Source of the DNA: an uncultured Bacteroidota bacterium
GTDB lineage: Bacteria > Bacteroidota > Bacteroidia > Chitinophagales > LD1
Direction of reading: 5' to 3'
DNA: 36,259 bases
NCBI GenBank assembly: GCA_903889265.1
Contig: CAISWS010000058.1
Coordinates: 1 to 36,259 of the forward strand
Part shown: in pieces, positions 29,901 to 36,259 of the stretch
Numbering within the stretch: the stretch's first letter is position 1
How the letters are laid out: each line of letters begins with the position of its first letter
Made by a program: the position numbers and the translations under genes
The notes under the pieces: generated by a model
Database searches by the model: none
What the model was told of the DNA's origin: nothing
Seen by the model: the letters and a program-made list of their open reading frames with translations, nothing else

Positions 29901-30483
29901 TGTGTCAACCAGCGCTAATTATAAAGTAACTGTTACCAACAGCAATAACTGTAGCGCGGTAAGTGCACCTGTTACTGTAACGGTTAATCCGTTGCCTTCG
30001 GTAAGTTTTACATTACCCGCAGATACTATTTGCCTGCACGCAAGCCCGCTGACTATTACAGGAGGTTCGCCAACGGGCGGGGCATATAGCGGTACGGCGG
30101 TTAGCGGCGGTATATTTAATCCTTCAACAGCGGGCCAGGGTAATTTTAATATTACCTATGCTTACACAGATGGAAACAACTGCTCTGCCTCTGCAACGGC
30201 CTCTATTAAGGTAGAGATTTGCGAAGGTGTTGATATAATTACCCCTTTTAACTGGAGTATCTATCCGAACCCTGCCAACAGCAATTTAACCATTAGCATG
30301 GAGGCCGAATCAGTACCTGCTGCGTTTGTGGTATATGATGTGTTGGGCAATAAAATAACCGACGGGGAAATTACTACCGGTAAATATTTATTGGATGTAA
30401 ATAAATACGCTACAGGATTGTACTACCTTAAAGTTTACCGCGGACAGGAAATGGATGTTAAATCTTTTGTGGTAGTTAAATAA
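23935..30483 (+). CDS. Giant T9SS-secreted protein with four cohesin-like modules, nine 90-aa Ig-like repeats and additional Ig-like domains
   Basis: 2182 aa; signal peptide; four copies of 'MDTV...GQQvVV.vr..dF.MMlSAQGtiGFDTSeLqFvDVEqFG...WtDptL.GttI.nDsEFFAiRF'; CTD IYPNPANSNLTISMEAE...ATGLYYLKVYRGQEMDVKSFVVVK. Confidence 0.9.
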   Translation: MQHYYAIKTFRFFKILIAAIILLAADSSGVMASNTVALSMDTVTIPIGQQVVVNVKAWDFIMMLAAQGTIGFDTSELSFVDVEQFGTASLITSNFGTSHAASGYITFSWTDQTLLGTTIANDTEFFAIRFLVKNTACQNTAVSFLNSPTPQQYVDTSFNQIPDTLFPGLVIPTGLSIAASVSPLNPSICSGQNVTLTASGASNFLWSTGSITDTIHVSPGATAVYTVTATNSNGCSAQASDTVVVSTSVAPTVNVNASQTTICSGTNVIFTATPTNGGNTPAYQWKKNGINVGTNSAGYSNNALNNNDSVWVVLTSSSTCASPDSAKSNVTHIAVSSGVVPAVSVHASQTSICGSASVTFTATPTNGGPTPNYQWKKNGNNVGTNSAVYIDNGLNNNDSVWVVLTSSLICAIPITATSLKTKMTVNPIPTAPVAGSNSPVTSGGTINLTAGNISNATYIWSGPNGYSSTQQNPAITGATTSNTGTYQVIATVNGCNSLASSVTVTVNNPVTGFVLFMDTVTGAAGQQVVVHVRPEGFVMMLSAQGAVGFDTSELHFVDVEQFGIGSLTSSNFGTGSAANGNISFSWTDPTLSGTTIANDSEFFAIRFAVQAGACRNTAVSFLNSPTTLEFVDTSFNTIAFMVYNGMVKPTGAGIIATISPVNPSTCSGQNVVLTASGGTGFTWSDSSLTDTVHVGPASTTIYTVTVTNNNGCSAQASDTVIVGTNVVPTVSVNASQTTICTGTNVIFTATPANGGGAPTYQWEKNGVNVGTNNAGYSDNSLNNNDSVWVVLTSSSTCASPDTAKSNVTHITINTGVVPSVSINASQTILCANTNVTFTATPTNGGLTPTYQWKKNGSNVGTSSATYSDNGLNNNDSVWVVLTSGLSCASPATATSNKEKMTVNPIPSAPGAGSNSPVTTGGTINLTAGNINNATYQWSGPNGYTSTQQNPGINGATLSNSGTYQVIATVNGCNSLASSVTVTVNNPVGSFVLFMDTVTAVAGQQAVVHVRTRDFTMMLSAQGTIGFDTSELQFTDVEQFGTASLISSNFGTGGAANGYITFSWTDQTLSGTTIATDSEFFAMRFTIAAGACNKTPVSFLNTPTSLEFVDTSFSPISYALYPGMVVPTGGSTVATVSPVGPVVCSTQSTTLTAGSGASYNWSTGATTNSITVNPANTTVYKVTVTNANGCSALASDTVHVAGTVVPSIVVNASQTTVCPGTTVVFTATPTNGGAAPGYQWKRNGGNAGTDSVVFSSNSLNNNDSVWVVLTSSSSCASPVMAKSNVEHITISPIVAPSVIVSASQTTVCAGSTVVFTATPTNGGVAPAYQWKKNGNSVGTDSSVYSDNSLSNNDSVWVVLTSSSGCASPASAVSNVTYVTVNTNVVPLVTVVASQTTICTGTGVTFTATPANGGTAPVYQWKKNGNNTGTNNAVYTDNSLSNNDSVWVVLTSNATCASPATAVSNVTHITVSTSVVPSVSISASQTTICTGSNVLFTAIPSNGGLTPAYQWQKNGNNVGTNSATYSDNGLNNNDSVWVTMVSSVGCASPASAASNKVLITVSTTVLPVVTVSASPATICAGATVTFTATPVNGGITPVYQWVKNGTNVSSNSVAYGDNTLNPGDSVWVVLTSSAGCANPTSVTSNKTGVTVNPVPVLPVAGSNSPVTVGGTISLTASSTNGARYQWSGPAGYGSALQNPSIFNATLAMTGTYQVIATLNGCHSLAATVAVTVNAAAANVVLYMDTVSGNDGQQVVVDMRAINFAMMVSAQGTIGFDTSKLQFVDVEDFGLSGLNGTDFGTSNALSGYIAFAWNDPTLTGNSISNDSEFFAIRFKVASGICTGTTVTFLNGPTASEFVDTSFNSLNSTLLPGKVNAIFVASDSTISANGPTVFCEGDSVILNAVAGDTYAWSNQSTAQSIIVHASGNYLVTITNSNNCSAVSSATTVTVNTNPTATVTPGTAAFCAGDSVRLSAAGGSTYLWSNSSTSQNIVVSTSANYKVTVTNSNNCSAVSAPVTVTVNPLPSVSFTLPADTICLHASPLTITGGSPTGGAYSGTAVSGGIFNPSTAGQGNFNITYAYTDGNNCSASATASIKVEICEGVDIITPFNWSIYPNPANSNLTISMEAESVPAAFVVYDVLGNKITDGEITTGKYLLDVNKYATGLYYLKVYRGQEMDVKSFVVVK
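24052..25482 (+). repeat. Cassette A (cohesin-like, Ig, 2 x 270-bp units, Ig)
   Basis: From the ATGGATAC anchor at 24052 to the next at 25483: exactly 1431 bp. Confidence 0.88.
25483..26913 (+). repeat. Cassette B (cohesin-like, Ig, 2 x 270-bp units, Ig)
   Basis: Anchor 25483 to 26914: exactly 1431 bp; same domain order as cassette A. Confidence 0.88.
26914..29154 (+). repeat. Cassette C (cohesin-like, Ig, 5 x 270-bp units, Ig)
   Basis: Anchor 26914 to 29155: 2241 bp = 1431 + 3 x 270. Confidence 0.88.
27553..28902 (+). repeat. Five consecutive 270-bp Ig-like coding repeats
   Basis: The GAT of (N/G)DSVWV falls at 27718, 27988, 28258, 28528 and 28798: all spacings 270 bp. Confidence 0.9.
29155..29555 (+). 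other. Fourth cohesin-like module
   Basis: YMDTVSGNDGQQVVVDMRAINFAMMVSAQGTIGFDTSKLQFVDVEDFG...AWNDPTLTGNSISNDSEFFAIRF. Confidence 0.7.
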
Positions 30484-30596
30484 TTACCAATAGGTTTTGG
30501 CGGAAAAACGACACATTAAAGAACTGTGGCTACCTATTGTGCGGGCAGGTCAGAACAATTGTTACCCCCCATTGTTTTTAGCATTAAAACCTGGTT

Positions 30597-31319
30597 ATGG
30601 CTACTGCTGCACTGATTGAGAATAAGGCTTTTGTTCCGAAGGAGTTTAATAAGATATCGCGGAGATATGATATAGCTACAAAGATGAGCCAGGGCTACCA
30701 GGATGACCTGGATGCCAGTGCCCGGAGAATGAATTTACGGGGTGACGAAAAACTACTTGACTTATGTTGCGGAACGGGGAAGTCCACGATGGCCTGCCTG
30801 AAATTTTTACCCAATGGCACGGTTACCGGCGTTGATAATTCGGAAGGAATGCTGTTGGAAGCAACCAGGAAACTTTCCGGCGGTATAAAAAATGGCAAAG
30901 CAACTTTTATATTGAAAGATGCCATGCACCTTGACTTTGCGGACAATACTTTTGACGCAGTTTATATGGCTTATGGCCTGCGTAACATGCCGAATTATGA
31001 AATGGCAATTAAAGGCATTCACCGTGTTTTGAAACCGGGAGGAAAAATATGTATTCATGATTATTCACTGGCGGATAATTTTTTTGCCAGGGCTTACTGG
31101 GCGATATTGGGGTATGGTTTTATAGTGCCATTTTGCACGGTTATGACAGGTAGCTCGGATATATATACGTACCTGGTAAAGAGTGTGCTTACTTTTTTAA
31201 CCCCCGGACAGATAAAGACCCTGCTTGAAAATACTGGGTTTGAAGCTGCGACCACCCAAGCCCATGCAAGCTGGAGGAAGCCGATTTTACATTCGGTAAT
31301 AGCGGTAAAAAAGAGTTAG
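30597..31319 (+). CDS. UbiE/MenG-like class I SAM-dependent methyltransferase
   Basis: FNKISRRYDIATK; LLDLCCGTGKSTM; YGLRNMPNYEMAIKGIHRVLKPGGKICIHDYS. Confidence 0.85.
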   Translation: MATAALIENKAFVPKEFNKISRRYDIATKMSQGYQDDLDASARRMNLRGDEKLLDLCCGTGKSTMACLKFLPNGTVTGVDNSEGMLLEATRKLSGGIKNGKATFILKDAMHLDFADNTFDAVYMAYGLRNMPNYEMAIKGIHRVLKPGGKICIHDYSLADNFFARAYWAILGYGFIVPFCTVMTGSSDIYTYLVKSVLTFLTPGQIKTLLENTGFEAATTQAHASWRKPILHSVIAVKKS

Positions 31320-32812
31320 GCCAGGATGCCTTTAAGCGGTACGCTTTCCAGTGCGTTTTGCTGCAAACCCTCTCTTTCCAAAATATAATTGGCAGCTATT
31401 GCGCCCGAGGTATATGCAGCCTCCATAAGCATACTGCAGTTATTCATTTTTACCCAATCGCCGGCAAGATAAAAGCCGGGCACATCGGTTGCAACTTCCG
31501 GCCTGTTGGCGTATTGGTTGGTGTGGAAGCCCGGAAAATCATCGCGGTGCTGAAAGTATTGGTGCACAAACTTCATTCCCTGTAACTCAGGAAAATAGTG
31601 ATACAGTTCGCTCAATAAATGTTCTTTAACTTCCTGGTCTGTTATCAGATCTTTGGGTACGGAGTAGGAATGTAATTCGAAAATTCCTCCATTATGTTCT
31701 TTACTCCATGTGGCGGATTCCTTTTCCATTTTGTGGTAGAGTGTAACACTATCCAGGCATTTAAGCCGGTCGGTGAAAATGAAAAAGGGGAGCGTTGGGT
31801 CGGCTTCGAAACGGTCGGTCCAGAGGCGCAAAACGGCATATCGCCCTGATTGTTTTAAAGAAGTTAGTTTGTGCAGTGTGCTGGAATACGCTTCAAAACC
31901 TGTTGCATGCGCTATAAGCCTTTTAGTGTGTTTTACGTCTGTACATAATACGCAGTAATCGAAGCTTTCTCCATTAACCACGAAGTAATTACCCGTTTTT
32001 TGCAAAGAAGTAACCGGTGTTGAGTAATTTATTTTAGCCTTATTTTTTTTCAGGAATTTCTCGCAGTAGCCAATAAAGCTGTTTTGAAAATCGCTATCCA
32101 AAACATCGTACAGCAGGCCATCTTCATTACTTAAAAAATAGAAGTGAAAGCTTTTAATTAATTCGGCCATGGACATGTCTTCCGGCTCGGCAAAAAAAGC
32201 ACGCGAGAAGGAATTGAAAACCAGTCGCATTTTATCATTCATGCGCGTGCGGCTGGCGAAGGAGGCAAAGCTTTCGGCATCGAAGTTTTTGAAAGTGCTT
32301 TTAAAGTCGAACCGCAAAAGATTTATGAACGGTATGCCCAACGGATTAAGAAATGTTTTCCAGTTTACGATGCCAAATTTTCGGAGGCCTAACACATTTA
32401 GTAACGGGGTGTTGTCTAATCCTTTGAAACCCTGCTTTTTATTTTTATCGAAAAGAATGGTGTAGTCGTCAATGGGGATGAGGTGCTTATACGAACCTAT
32501 TTTCTTCAGAAAGTTGCGAAGGTTAAGATACTGCCTGAAGAAGCCGTGAAAACCGTGCTCGGTTCTCAGCGTTTCGCCATTTGATTCAAATTGCCAGCTG
32601 CCCACTTTACCGCCCAGAAAATGTTCTTTCTCAAACAGATGAACTTCAAATCCTCTTTCGCTGAGATTACATGCTGCACTGATGCCTGCAATGCCGCCAC
32701 CAATTACCGCTACTCTTTTTGTTGCTTTTAAATTGAGGGGAAGAGAAGGGTCGGGTTTATTGAGGGCGATTTTATAATTCTGAAGTTTGTTTCTGATAAG
32801 TTTCCGGAGCAT
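31316..32812 (-). CDS. FAD-dependent oxidoreductase, carotene desaturase/methyltransferase (CrtU)-like
   Basis: VAVIGGGIAGISAACNLSERGFEVHLFEKEHFLGGK; EHGFHGFFRQYLNLRNFLKKIG; LRLWTDRF...GGIFELHSYSVP; C-terminal FYLAGDWVKMNNCSMLMEAAYTSGAIAA. Confidence 0.75.
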   Translation of the reverse strand: MLRKLIRNKLQNYKIALNKPDPSLPLNLKATKRVAVIGGGIAGISAACNLSERGFEVHLFEKEHFLGGKVGSWQFESNGETLRTEHGFHGFFRQYLNLRNFLKKIGSYKHLIPIDDYTILFDKNKKQGFKGLDNTPLLNVLGLRKFGIVNWKTFLNPLGIPFINLLRFDFKSTFKNFDAESFASFASRTRMNDKMRLVFNSFSRAFFAEPEDMSMAELIKSFHFYFLSNEDGLLYDVLDSDFQNSFIGYCEKFLKKNKAKINYSTPVTSLQKTGNYFVVNGESFDYCVLCTDVKHTKRLIAHATGFEAYSSTLHKLTSLKQSGRYAVLRLWTDRFEADPTLPFFIFTDRLKCLDSVTLYHKMEKESATWSKEHNGGIFELHSYSVPKDLITDQEVKEHLLSELYHYFPELQGMKFVHQYFQHRDDFPGFHTNQYANRPEVATDVPGFYLAGDWVKMNNCSMLMEAAYTSGAIAANYILEREGLQQNALESVPLKGILA

Positions 32813-33806
32813 TCGTTTTTAAGTTTTTATTCCACAATCTGGTAAACTCAAAGGTGAGTTCATCCGGTTTAATCAGTAAATCGTTGAGTTTTTCTTTGCT
32901 GTGCCAGTATTTGTTGCTTTCGAGGAAGGCAATATCCTCCTCTACAATCTTCATGCTTTTTTTGAGCATAAACCACTTTGCAAACCAGGGGTTGTATTGG
33001 AAGATACGGTGCCAGGTAGTTATCTGAATCATCATTACGTGGCCTTCATCTATCTCATAGAAGTGTTCAAAAATAACCATCTGGCGCGAGGGCATGGTTA
33101 AGTGAGCAGGAAAGCGCAAATCAAGTTTGCTGCTGTGTGGAAACCAGAAACCAAAATGCGCTTCAACCTTATCCTCAAATCCAAAGTATACTTTTTCGAA
33201 AATGCTGTTCTCGTTATCGCGCAGGTACCATCCGGCAAGTGATTTATCGGTAAACGAAAGGTGGTAATCCGGTTTTTCGTTATGGAGATTACCCATCAGG
33301 GTTTTAATGCTGTTGCGGTGTACGTGGTTAATGTGATGCGAATCGAACAGGCTTTCAGCCACCAACTTTATGTTGCCTTTAACCACATGGTAATTATAAA
33401 CCATGGGCCATTTATCCAGTTCGTGAAATGGAGGTATCGAGGCTTCGGATTTTTTTTCGGGGTCGCCCATATAGGCCCATACAGCCTTGTGTTTTACCTG
33501 TACATCGTAACTTTTTACACAGGCAGCTTTGGGTATTTTCTCTTCCGCAGGAAGTGAGGGTATATGCTCACATTTTCCGTTTTCGCCAAATTCCCAGCCA
33601 TGATAACCGCATTTGATGTGTTCTCCCTTAACGTATCCAAGCGAAAGATGAACATTCCGGTGGCAGCACCGGTCCTGTAGCACGGCTACATTACCCTTTT
33701 CGGTTTTAAAAACTACAAGTTCTTCACCAATAACTTTACGTTTAAGGATTTGCCCTTTTTTGAGCTCATCTTCAAAACAAATAAGGTACCACTGGTTAGT
33801 TATCAT
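32772..33806 (-). CDS. Rieske [2Fe-2S] aromatic-ring-hydroxylating-type oxygenase
   Basis: Rieske motif CCHRNVHLSLGYVKGEHIKCGYHGW; mononuclear Fe motif ESLFDSHHINHVH. Confidence 0.9.
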   Translation of the reverse strand: MITNQWYLICFEDELKKGQILKRKVIGEELVVFKTEKGNVAVLQDRCCHRNVHLSLGYVKGEHIKCGYHGWEFGENGKCEHIPSLPAEEKIPKAACVKSYDVQVKHKAVWAYMGDPEKKSEASIPPFHELDKWPMVYNYHVVKGNIKLVAESLFDSHHINHVHRNSIKTLMGNLHNEKPDYHLSFTDKSLAGWYLRDNENSIFEKVYFGFEDKVEAHFGFWFPHSSKLDLRFPAHLTMPSRQMVIFEHFYEIDEGHVMMIQITTWHRIFQYNPWFAKWFMLKKSMKIVEEDIAFLESNKYWHSKEKLNDLLIKPDELTFEFTRLWNKNLKTNAPETYQKQTSEL

Positions 33807-33883
33807 GGTTTTGGACAGGTATATTAGCCCAAAAACAAGCTTTGTGGCTAAATGTTCGGATTATGGCTTTTTAAGGCTAACCG

Positions 33884-35164
33884 TTATGCATTAAAACTCT
33901 CGCAAGCCGCAATCGTTTTATTCATATCAGCTTCGCTCAATGCGATGCTTAAAAACCAGCTTTCGAAGGCAGATGGTGGCAGATAAATGCCATTATCCAA
34001 AAGGTGATGAAAGAACTTTTTAAATGTATCGTTATTGCCTTTGGATGCAGTTTGGAAATCCATGACCGGGCCTTCGCAGAAGTGAACACTTATCATGGAG
34101 CCTAGCTGATTGATGGTATGCGTTATTCCTTTGTTTGTAAATACTTCGTGCATTTTATCGCGCAGAAAGGCTCCCTTTGTTTCAAGCTCCTGGTAGGCTT
34201 TGGGGCTATTGTTTAATTCCGAAAGTGTGGCCAACCCTGCAGTCATAGCCAGTGGGTTACCGCTTAATGTGCCGGCCTGATAAACATTGCCCAGCGGGGC
34301 AACGCAACTCATCATATCTTTTCTTCCACCAAAGGCGCCAACGGGTAACCCGCCACCGATTACTTTGCCGAAGGTTACCAGGTCGGCCCATACGTTGTAA
34401 AGCTCCTGTGCGCCGCCACGTGACAAGCGGAAACCGGTCATTACCTCATCAAAAATCAATACGATGTTATTATCGGTACAGAGTTTGCGCAGTAGTTGTA
34501 AAAATCCATCTTGTGGCAGCACGCAGCCCATATTGCCAGCCACAGGTTCAACAATAATGGCGGCCAATTCATTTTTGTATTGGGCTACCATTTGCTCAAG
34601 CGCTGCGGGGTCGTTAAATGGCAGTATTAAAGTATCGTCGGTTACCGCTGTGGGGATGCCGCCTTCCTGTTTAATCTCCAAGGTTGCAACACCGCTGCCT
34701 GCTTTTTTCAGGAAGAGGTCGGCGTGGCCGTGATAGTGTCCTTCGAACTTGATAATTTTTGTTTTGCCTGTAAAGCCGCGTGCAACACGTACGGCGCTCA
34801 TGCAGGCTTCGGTGCCGCTGTTTACCATGCGCACCATATCAATATTCGGCACCATGGATTTAATGAGTTTAGCCATGGCTACTTCAAGCGCTGTTGGCGT
34901 GCCGAATGAAAACGCACGCTTTACCTGAGCCTGCACGGCTTCAACTACATGTGTATGGTTGTGGCCTAATATCATGGGCCCCCAGCTATTGATGTAATCG
35001 ATATACTGATTATCGTCTTCATCGAAAATATAAGCGCCATCGGCCCGCTTCATAAATATGGGAGTGCCCCCTACCTGCCTGAAGGCGCGAACCGGCGAGT
35101 TAACTCCGCCGGGAATATGTTGCCGGGCTACTTCGAAGAGAGAGCGGCTGATGTCGTTTTTCAT
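33884..35164 (-). CDS. hemL: Glutamate-1-semialdehyde 2,1-aminomutase
   Basis: IPGGVNSPVRAFRQVGGTPIFMKRADGAYIFDEDDNQYIDYINSWGPMILGH; LIFDEVMTGFR; TFGKVIGGGLPVGAFGGR. Confidence 0.96.
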   Translation of the reverse strand: MKNDISRSLFEVARQHIPGGVNSPVRAFRQVGGTPIFMKRADGAYIFDEDDNQYIDYINSWGPMILGHNHTHVVEAVQAQVKRAFSFGTPTALEVAMAKLIKSMVPNIDMVRMVNSGTEACMSAVRVARGFTGKTKIIKFEGHYHGHADLFLKKAGSGVATLEIKQEGGIPTAVTDDTLILPFNDPAALEQMVAQYKNELAAIIVEPVAGNMGCVLPQDGFLQLLRKLCTDNNIVLIFDEVMTGFRLSRGGAQELYNVWADLVTFGKVIGGGLPVGAFGGRKDMMSCVAPLGNVYQAGTLSGNPLAMTAGLATLSELNNSPKAYQELETKGAFLRDKMHEVFTNKGITHTINQLGSMISVHFCEGPVMDFQTASKGNNDTFKKFFHHLLDNGIYLPPSAFESWFLSIALSEADMNKTIAACESFNA

Positions 35165-35172
35165 GTTGGGTG

Positions 35173-36138
35173 TTATCTGTTTTTCAAATATTGTTTTGCA
35201 AAGTAAGTGGCAATTAAATCTGCGCCAGCCCTTTTTATGCTGGTAAGTGATTCGGCAATAGCAGCTTTTTCATTAAGCCAGCCTCTTTGTGAGGCCGCTT
35301 TTATCATAGCATACTCGCCGCTTACCTGGTAGGCGGCTACCGGCACGTGAACTGCGTTTTTTACTTCGCGAATGATATCGAGATAGGCACCTGCTGGTTT
35401 TACCATAACTATATCAGCGCCTTCGTTTACATCATCCAGGGTTTCTTTGATGGCCTCGGTACGGTTGCGGGGGTCCATCTGGTAGGTTTTTTTATCGCCA
35501 AAGCCTGGGGCACTATCCAGCGCATCGCGGAAGGGGCCGTAGAAGCATGATGCGTATTTGGCACTGTATGCAAGGATACCGGTTTTGGTGAAACCGTTTT
35601 GTTCTAATGCTTCCCGGATAGTTCCTATCCTGCCATCCATCATATCGGAGGGGGCTACAAAATCGGCTCCGGCTTCGGCGTGCAGAACGCTCATGGCTGA
35701 TAACACTTTGAGGGTTTCGTCATTCAGTATTTCAAAGTTTTTTACTAAGCCATCATGTCCGTAAGGTGAGAAAGGGTCGAGCGCCACATCGGTCATAACG
35801 CACATATCGGGTTGTGTTTCTTTAATGGCCTTGATAGAGCGCATCATTAAGCCATCTTTATTTAACGCTTCCGAGCATGCATCGTCTTTTAAATTGTCGG
35901 GCACCTTGACAAACAGAAGCACGCTTTTTACTCCGAGGCTCCATAGCTCGTTAGCTTCTTTTTTCAGGTTATCGAGACTGAGGCGATGATAATCGGGCAT
36001 AGAGGAAATTTCCTCATGTATGTTTTTGCCTTCGGTTACAAACAGCGGCACGATGAAGTCGCTGGCGCTGAGTTGCGTTTCGGCCACCATTTCGCGAAGG
36101 GCGGGTGATTGGCGGAGGGTTCGGTTTCTTCTGTTCAT
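35173..36138 (-). CDS. hemB: Porphobilinogen synthase (delta-aminolevulinic acid dehydratase)
   Basis: MNRRNRTLRQSPALREMVAETQLSASDFIVPLFVTEG; FVAPSDMMDGRIGTIREAL; YSAKYASCFYGPFRDA; DIVMVKPAGAYLDI; VSGEYAMIKAA. Confidence 0.97.
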   Translation of the reverse strand: MNRRNRTLRQSPALREMVAETQLSASDFIVPLFVTEGKNIHEEISSMPDYHRLSLDNLKKEANELWSLGVKSVLLFVKVPDNLKDDACSEALNKDGLMMRSIKAIKETQPDMCVMTDVALDPFSPYGHDGLVKNFEILNDETLKVLSAMSVLHAEAGADFVAPSDMMDGRIGTIREALEQNGFTKTGILAYSAKYASCFYGPFRDALDSAPGFGDKKTYQMDPRNRTEAIKETLDDVNEGADIVMVKPAGAYLDIIREVKNAVHVPVAAYQVSGEYAMIKAASQRGWLNEKAAIAESLTSIKRAGADLIATYFAKQYLKNR

Positions 36139-36219
36139 TGGTTTAAAGGTTTTATTCGTAAATACCTACAAGCAATCAACGACCTTTCCAATTACTTTTC
36201 GTTGATTTTGCAAGCTTTT

Positions 36220-36245
36220 ACTTTTTTGTCTTGACACAAAAAAGT
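36220..36245. repeat. Perfect 10-bp inverted repeat ACTTTTTTGT-cttgac-ACAAAAAAGT at window end
   Basis: Read directly; continues into AACAAAAAAAGTCA. Upstream of hemB. Confidence 0.7.
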
Positions 36246-36259
36246 AACAAAAAAAGTCA

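Noticed and set aside
17607-30483. Calling the locus a cellulosome
   Set aside because: No glycoside hydrolase or carbohydrate-binding module was recognised; the only dockerin-like segment is internal to a cohesin-bearing protein. Kept as a cohesin/dockerin surface-system hypothesis instead.
30488-30539. CAATAGGT ... ACCTATTG inverted repeat downstream of the second giant gene
   Set aside because: Only 8-bp arms separated by 36 nt, no T-tract; not convincing as a terminator.
1-36259. tRNA, rRNA, insertion sequences or prophage
   Set aside because: Intergenic regions were scanned by eye; no tRNA cloverleaf or rRNA sequence, and no transposase, integrase or phage structural protein among the ORFs.

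Overview
This 36 kb window looks like a Bacteroidota chromosome (T9SS C-terminal sorting domains, SprB-type repeats, DUF5777/YceI genes, Bacteroidota-like promoter). Housekeeping genes flank an accessory surface-protein region. Left part: mnmE (partial, minus), a DUF433/DUF5615 toxin-antitoxin pair, an ABC-F ATPase, a sodium:solute symporter, a LOG-family protein, an M23 peptidase, a small redox/heme-like cluster (choice-of-anchor/T9SS protein, CX4CH lipoprotein, YceI, DUF5777 barrel), Hsp20, a DUF1761 protein and a 1019-aa SprB-repeat T9SS protein. Centre: two adjacent giant T9SS-exported proteins (about 2012 and 2182 aa) built from Ig-like, FN3, GEVED, cohesin-like and dockerin-like modules. 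The second has a length-quantised architecture: cohesin-containing cassettes recur at exactly 1431 bp, and Ig-like units inside them recur at exactly 270 bp. The third cassette is longer by exactly 3 x 270 bp. Right part: a UbiE-like methyltransferase convergent with a run of four minus-strand genes (hemB, hemL, Rieske oxygenase, CrtU-like FAD oxidoreductase). The best candidate for an under-described system is the cohesin/dockerin-bearing T9SS surface pair. The Hsp20 upstream nested palindrome and the Rieske/CrtU-like pair are secondary. All family calls are by eye from translations; no database search was run.
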